Shown here: one piece after another, positions 6,080 through 9,514 of the stretch | Layout: each line of letters starts with the position of its first letter | Position numbering within the stretch: the stretch's first letter is position 1 | NCBI GenBank assembly: GCA_021805955.1 | Contig: JAJZDO010000779.1 | Location: forward strand, 1-9,514 | Direction: 5' to 3' | DNA from: Acidobacteriota bacterium | GTDB lineage: Bacteria; Acidobacteriota; Terriglobia; Terriglobales; Acidobacteriaceae | Length of the DNA stretch: 9,514 bases | Made by a program: the position numbers and the translations under genes | The notes under the pieces: generated by a model | Databases searched by the model: none | What the model was told of the DNA's origin: nothing | Seen by the model: the letters and a program-made list of their open reading frames with translations, nothing else

Positions 6080-8128
6080 CTACGGGGTCCTGGTTGCCTG
6101 CACAAGCAGTTCAACCGACGGCACTACCATGTCGACCACAACCGCCTGAGGCTTTTCAGCAACTTTGAGCGCCGCCAAATTTTGCCGTTGCGTGTCTGCG
6201 CTGACGACGCGATTGTTTTCGATGTCGTCCAATGCCTGCAGGCCGAGCGTTGCCACTTGCGCCAGAGTATGCGAAACCGGCACCAAATCCACGGTCAACT
6301 CGGATTTCACCAGCAACGGTTGCAGCTTGGCATCGTTATCGCGCCACAGCCCTAGCCATTGCTTCGCCTGCTCAAACTGCTCCGGCGTCGCCTTTCCCGA
6401 TGCGATCACTTTGGAAAGGTCATTGAATCGGCGGGCCGTCTCGCTTTCTGGAGGAACCGCATCCACAAGGCGATTGAGAGGCGTAAAGGTGGTGTATTTC
6501 GCCAAACTCTCACGCTCATATCCCAATGGAGGTTGTACAACAGCAGCCAACACCTTCAGCGGCACTGGATCGGTTTCACCAGTCATGCGTTGTAACATCC
6601 GATCGGTAAAGAAGTCGACGTTGAGACCGTAATTCTCCAATTTCTGCGATACAACGGCGAGCCTCTCGTACATCGAGGGTACATCCCGAACCTGCTCCGG
6701 CGACCAGAATCGCTCGGCGATGGCCGCAGTTCGCGGCCAGATGCGGCTGTCAATATTTTCCGGAGTGACATACTCGCTCCACATCGTCGCCTCGCCGCCA
6801 AGAATGCGCGCCTTTTGCGCCGGAGTGAGAGTGGCTGCGTCGCCACCGAGCGGATCGGCCAGATAATGTTCCGACGCCGGTTGGTTCAAATCGATGTAAT
6901 AGCCTGTCGAAAGGATGCCGCGATTCCCTTGCCGGGCCGCGACCGCCAGAGCGGTGGGACCGCGCCAGGATTGAATCAGGACATCCTTCGGCGTATTCGG
7001 CTGCAGCACTTCATCCCACCCTTCCATGACCTTGTGATGGGCTGCAACCAGTTTCTGCACTCTGCCTGTGAAATAGGCTTGCAGGGCTGCGTTATCGCGG
7101 AAACCGTGCGCACGCATGAAAGCCTGAATCCGCGGATTGGCGTTCCATTCTTTTCCATTGCACTCGTCACCGCCAATGTGAAAATACTGGTCGGGAAATA
7201 GCGCGGTCATTTCTCCGATAAAAGTATTGAGGAACGTGTAGGTGCTCTCCTGTGTAGGATCCATCGCGGCATTCAATACGCCAAACCTGCGTGCGATCTG
7301 GTACGGCCCCTTTCCGCTGGCGAGTTGGGGATAGCCGACGAACCACGAAGTCGTGTGGCAGGGCATGTCGAATTCAGGAACGACCCGGATGCCGCGGTCT
7401 CGCGCGTATTCGATCACCTCTCGAATCTGCGCCTGCGTGTAGTACAGTCCGTCCGAGCCTTTTTCCTGCAGCAGGGGAAATTTCTCGCTTTGGGCGCGGA
7501 AGCCCTGGTCATCGGAAAGATGCCAATGGAAGACATTCAGCTTGACCGCTTCCATTGCGTTCAAATTGCGCTCAATCACAGGGATGGGCATAAAATGCCG
7601 GCCAACATCAATCATGAGCCCTCGCCACGGAAATCGCGGCTGGTCGTCGATGGCGACAACAGGAACACTGAAGCCCTGCGGGGTGGTTCGGACCAGTTGC
7701 AGGAAGGTCTGTAAACCATGCAGTATGCCGAGTGGATTGGGCGCGGTCAACTGAACATGGTTCTCCGAAATCTCCAGGCGATAGGACTCATCTTCACCCA
7801 ACTGCTGGACGGGATCGCTGGGCCCAGCCGTTTTGATCACGAAGCTGGGCTGGTTGAATTGTGCCTCGCGCCACAGCGGAATGCCCGTCTCGCGAGACAG
7901 CGTATCGAGGAATCGCTGCTGCGCCCGCTTCAAACGCGGTTCGGTATACCCTTCCAGGGCGATGCCGAAATTTCCGTCGATGAGAAATTGACCTTGTCCC
8001 TGCGCCACATGCGAAGGCAGCGGCATGATGGAAAGCGGGTCCTCGCCCTGTGCGGAAACTCGCGAAGGAAGGGACCATACGCAGCAGGCGATCAAGAGAA
8101 TGGAACACGGCAGGCAAAGTTTCTTCAA
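6080..8128 (-). CDS. GH20 beta-N-acetylhexosaminidase, exported, TTG start
   Basis: The 682-residue exo-hydrolase removes terminal beta-linked GlcNAc or GalNAc, using the substrate's own acetamido group in catalysis. The signal peptide is MKKLCLPCSILLIACCVW with a possible SPase I site after VSA (26). L-I-A-C (12-15) also fits a lipobox, so it could instead be a lipoprotein. A GH20b-like N-terminal domain spans about 30-160. The catalytic barrel begins at FPWRGLMIDVGRHF (166-179) and continues with LNVFHWHLSDDQGFR (197-211). The catalytic Asp321-Glu322 pair lies in FHIGGDE (316-322). MEGWDEV (368-374), SWRG (387-390) and GGEATMWSE (444-452) line the pocket. Residues after about 510 form a helical C-terminal region I cannot assign. 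An in-frame GTG at 8290 would add 54 residues before the signal, but GGAGGA 6 bases before TTG 8128 and the signal peptide both favour the TTG. It leads the GH20-GH29 unit. Confidence 0.94.
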   Translation of the reverse strand: MKKLCLPCSILLIACCVWSLPSRVSAQGEDPLSIMPLPSHVAQGQGQFLIDGNFGIALEGYTEPRLKRAQQRFLDTLSRETGIPLWREAQFNQPSFVIKTAGPSDPVQQLGEDESYRLEISENHVQLTAPNPLGILHGLQTFLQLVRTTPQGFSVPVVAIDDQPRFPWRGLMIDVGRHFMPIPVIERNLNAMEAVKLNVFHWHLSDDQGFRAQSEKFPLLQEKGSDGLYYTQAQIREVIEYARDRGIRVVPEFDMPCHTTSWFVGYPQLASGKGPYQIARRFGVLNAAMDPTQESTYTFLNTFIGEMTALFPDQYFHIGGDECNGKEWNANPRIQAFMRAHGFRDNAALQAYFTGRVQKLVAAHHKVMEGWDEVLQPNTPKDVLIQSWRGPTALAVAARQGNRGILSTGYYIDLNQPASEHYLADPLGGDAATLTPAQKARILGGEATMWSEYVTPENIDSRIWPRTAAIAERFWSPEQVRDVPSMYERLAVVSQKLENYGLNVDFFTDRMLQRMTGETDPVPLKVLAAVVQPPLGYERESLAKYTTFTPLNRLVDAVPPESETARRFNDLSKVIASGKATPEQFEQAKQWLGLWRDNDAKLQPLLVKSELTVDLVPVSHTLAQVATLGLQALDDIENNRVVSADTQRQNLAALKVAEKPQAVVVDMVVPSVELLVQATRTP

Positions 8129-8344
8129 GGTATATCCTCCAGCGGAAATGTTGGACGTGCGTTTTCGTGCAATACGCAGAACCCGTTGAAATTCTACGGC
8201 GCGCTGGATAGTTCCGGCCACATCTGTCCCCTCATGCCGACTGCTGAACCAGCGACACTCCCGGGCGCTTCCCGTCACGCATTTCTCCACAACATGTGAA
8301 GAATACTTATACCCCCAGCCATCATTGCTGCACAGCGTACCACG
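8129..8344 (-). promoter_or_regulatory. Probable promoter region of the GH20-GH29 unit
   Basis: Between the kinase terminator and the GH20 start lie about 215 bases with no convincing gene. Because the upstream unit ends in a strong terminator, a promoter for the hydrolase genes must lie here or transcription must read through. The only good -10-like hexamer is TATAAG (in GGGGGTATAAGTATTC, complement of about 8298-8313). It has no clear -35 and would leave a leader of about 170 bases. I see no clean inverted-repeat operator. The region is inferred from context and the exact promoter is not located. Confidence 0.4.
8135..8140 (-). promoter_or_regulatory. Shine-Dalgarno sequence that decides the GH20 TTG start
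   Basis: GGAGGA (complement of 8135-8140), followed by TATACC and then TTG, is a near-perfect site with 6-base spacing. It marks TTG 8126-8128 as the start and removes 54 leading codons of an otherwise open frame. Confidence 0.88.
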
Positions 8345-8376
8345 AAAAGGAGTTCAGCTTTCCGCCGAACTCCCTT
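8345..8376 (-). terminator. Intrinsic terminator after the kinase gene
   Basis: On the minus strand GGAGTTC and GAACTCC pair perfectly (plus positions 8367-8373 and 8349-8355) and are followed directly by TTTT (8348-8345). The stem can extend at its base by a G-U and two A-U pairs and at its top by a few pairs around a GGAAA loop. The hairpin starts 26 bases past the kinase stop. This is a textbook rho-independent signal. It implies that the kinase unit and the GH20-GH29 unit are transcribed separately. Confidence 0.85.
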
Positions 8377-8402
8377 CCCTGGCAGTGAATCATGCTGTTG
8401 GA

Positions 8403-9377
8403 TCAATGGTCGCGGTCTTCGCAACCCGGCCCGTCGCTAACATTGGGCAACACATGTGCGGCACGCCACAGCGCGCCGAGAGGAGGATCCGCGGGCTGCG
8501 ATAGAAACTGAACCGTCGGGTCCGACTGAAGAATGGTTGCGATCATGCACTCCCGCAGGAAAGAGATTTTTTCGACGACACTGCCGGTATACGCTACTGT
8601 CCATGGCTTGACAGGCGAAGCCCCGGAAGACGCGCTTGGTTCAAGAGCACTTCCCTTTCGCATGGCTAGCAGAACCAGGTCGGCAAGTTCTTCGCCCGAC
8701 TGCTGCAGCACTTGGCGAGCTACGGGATCTTCCTCGGCGGCACACTGCGCTACCAATGGAGCAAGCTGCGAAAATTCGACCACGGGAACACGATTTCCCC
8801 GCTCAATTAAATCCTCCACCGTCTGCGTCTTCCATGCCGCGTGCACAGCCGGCAGCAAAGATGTTTCCTGTGCGGCGTCCATCGCATGAAACAGGGCGCG
8901 CAGCGCGAGCAGCCCAACCCTGCTTCCCGCGCCCTGGTCGCTCATGACTGGCCCCCACCCTCCCGTGCGCACCAGTTGTCCGTCGTGAGTTCGACCCACC
9001 ACGTGAGAGCCGGTTCCCGCGATGGCCAGAATGCCGCGGCCGCCATGAAACGCTGCATCCAGCGCAATCACCTCGTCACCGCAAAGTGCGATCGGGCCTC
9101 TGACACGTGAAGCCAGCGCGTCCCTCACCCAGCCGGCCACGCTGGGAATCGCGATGCCGGATAGGCCGACGCATGTGCCCGAGATGGAACCGAGAGCGAC
9201 GCCAGATTGCTGCGTAAGCGAGGAGAGAACATCCTGCAGATGCCGTTCGGCACTGCCCTCGCTAACGCTTGTGATTTTGATGGAACCGCTGTGAGCACGC
9301 GCCAGCACTTCAGTCTGCGTGCCCAGGACACAGTTGGTTTTTGTTGCGCCCGCGTCAATACCTAAAAAATAGTCCAT
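8403..9377 (-). CDS. BadF/BadG/BcrA/BcrD-family ATPase, probable N-acetylglucosamine kinase
   Basis: This 324-residue ASKHA-fold sugar kinase resembles the NAGK branch of the BadF/BadG/BcrA/BcrD family. It would phosphorylate cytoplasmic N-acetylhexosamine, using ATP, probably at O6. The phosphate-1 loop is GIDAGATKTN (6-15) with Asp8, Thr12 and Lys13. Asp101 in LCGDEVIAL is the likely catalytic base. ILAIAGTGSHVVG (116-128) is the phosphate-2 loop, TGGWGPVMSDQGAGSRVG (138-155) is the family signature, and VAYTGSVVE (261-269) is the adenosine-binding stretch. The signature reads SDQGAGS where NAGK-like enzymes usually have GDEGS. A low-complexity Ser/Ala/Pro insert (about 243-258) precedes the adenosine motif. 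The gene begins 4 bases after the stop of an unidentified gene and ends before a strong terminator. The GH20 gene next door makes GlcNAc or GalNAc the natural substrate, but that is inference from context. Confidence 0.87.
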   Translation of the reverse strand: MDYFLGIDAGATKTNCVLGTQTEVLARAHSGSIKITSVSEGSAERHLQDVLSSLTQQSGVALGSISGTCVGLSGIAIPSVAGWVRDALASRVRGPIALCGDEVIALDAAFHGGRGILAIAGTGSHVVGRTHDGQLVRTGGWGPVMSDQGAGSRVGLLALRALFHAMDAAQETSLLPAVHAAWKTQTVEDLIERGNRVPVVEFSQLAPLVAQCAAEEDPVARQVLQQSGEELADLVLLAMRKGSALEPSASSGASPVKPWTVAYTGSVVEKISFLRECMIATILQSDPTVQFLSQPADPPLGALWRAAHVLPNVSDGPGCEDRDH

Positions 9378-9381
9378 GCGG

Positions 9382-9513
9382 CTAATTTTTCCTCGGCTGC
9401 GCAGTGGATTGCGCCGCAGCCCGCCGCGGCGGGTGCGAGGGCAATAGCTGCCAGATCGCGGGATCTTCTTCGCCCAGTACCCAGGAGCAGAACCCTTCCA
9501 GTCCGTCCTGCGC
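9382..9513 (-). CDS. C-terminal end of an unidentified gene cut by the right edge
   Basis: An open minus-strand frame enters from the window edge and ends with TAG at 9382-9384, giving 43 residues. The first part (DGLEGFCSWVLGEEDPAIW and QLLP) looks like the last folded helices of a protein. The rest (HPPRRAAAQSTAQPRKN) looks like a disordered basic tail. Only 4 bases separate this stop from the kinase ATG, so the two genes are almost certainly co-transcribed and probably translationally coupled. The kinase's weak ribosome binding site (AGGA, 12 bases from its ATG) lies inside this gene. A role in amino-sugar handling is plausible from position alone. I do not recognise the family. Confidence 0.6.
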   Translation of the reverse strand, partial: AQDGLEGFCSWVLGEEDPAIWQLLPSHPPRRAAAQSTAQPRKN

Positions 9514-9514
9514 A

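Noticed and set aside
8129..8290. N-terminal 54-codon extension of the GH20 frame to a GTG at 8290
   Set aside because: It would place 54 charged residues before a clear signal peptide. The GGAGGA site 6 bases from TTG 8128 explains the start better.
7718..8299. Plus-strand open frame of 193 codons opposite the 5' part of the GH20 gene
   Set aside because: It is antisense to the signal peptide and the GH20b domain, and it has no ribosome binding site or recognisable fold.
1..9514. Defence island, prophage, transposon or biosynthetic cluster
   Set aside because: No nuclease-helicase pairs, integrase, transposase, terminal repeats or synthase genes are visible. The sole nuclease-fold protein is the widespread YraN.

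Overview
The window looks like a chromosomal stretch of a soil-type Acidobacteriota bacterium (Terriglobia-like). This rests on moderate-to-high GC, the character of the YraN protein, the mix of exported glycan hydrolases, and a BadF-type sugar kinase. It is a judgement from protein character, not a database result. I see no rRNA, tRNA, CRISPR array, insertion sequence, integrase, toxin-antitoxin pair or phage gene.

Layout, left to right. Bases 1-88 may hold the last codons of a plus-strand gene. A ten-helix EamA/DMT-family exporter (107-1069, minus) follows. A gene-free stretch of about 400 bases (1070-1477) leads into a class III PLP enzyme (1478-2890, plus) and a hairpin terminator. A YraN-type PD-(D/E)XK-fold protein (2971-3477, plus) ends inside the 3' end of a convergent beta-carbonic anhydrase gene (3454-4098, minus), giving a 24-base tail-to-tail overlap.

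The right half is a minus-strand glycan-salvage block. Reading in the direction of transcription, it holds the C-terminal end of an unidentified gene (9382-9513), then a BadF/BadG/BcrA/BcrD-type N-acetylhexosamine kinase starting 4 bases later (8403-9377), then a strong intrinsic terminator (8345-8376). Next come a secreted GH20 beta-N-acetylhexosaminidase (6080-8128, on a TTG start) and a Tat-exported GH29 alpha-L-fucosidase (4206-6011). The two hydrolases would strip fucose and GlcNAc/GalNAc from glycan ends outside the cytoplasm, and the kinase would phosphorylate the imported amino sugar. The terminator suggests two neighbouring transcription units rather than one operon.

I do not see an undescribed defence or mobile system. 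The points most worth a second look are: the class III enzyme, which resembles archaeal amino-acid racemases more than ordinary GABA or acetylornithine aminotransferases; the GH29 enzyme with a long pre-barrel region and motif variants; the unassigned C-terminal region of the GH20 enzyme; the unidentified gene coupled to the kinase; and the gene-free leader with an imperfect 20-base tandem repeat.
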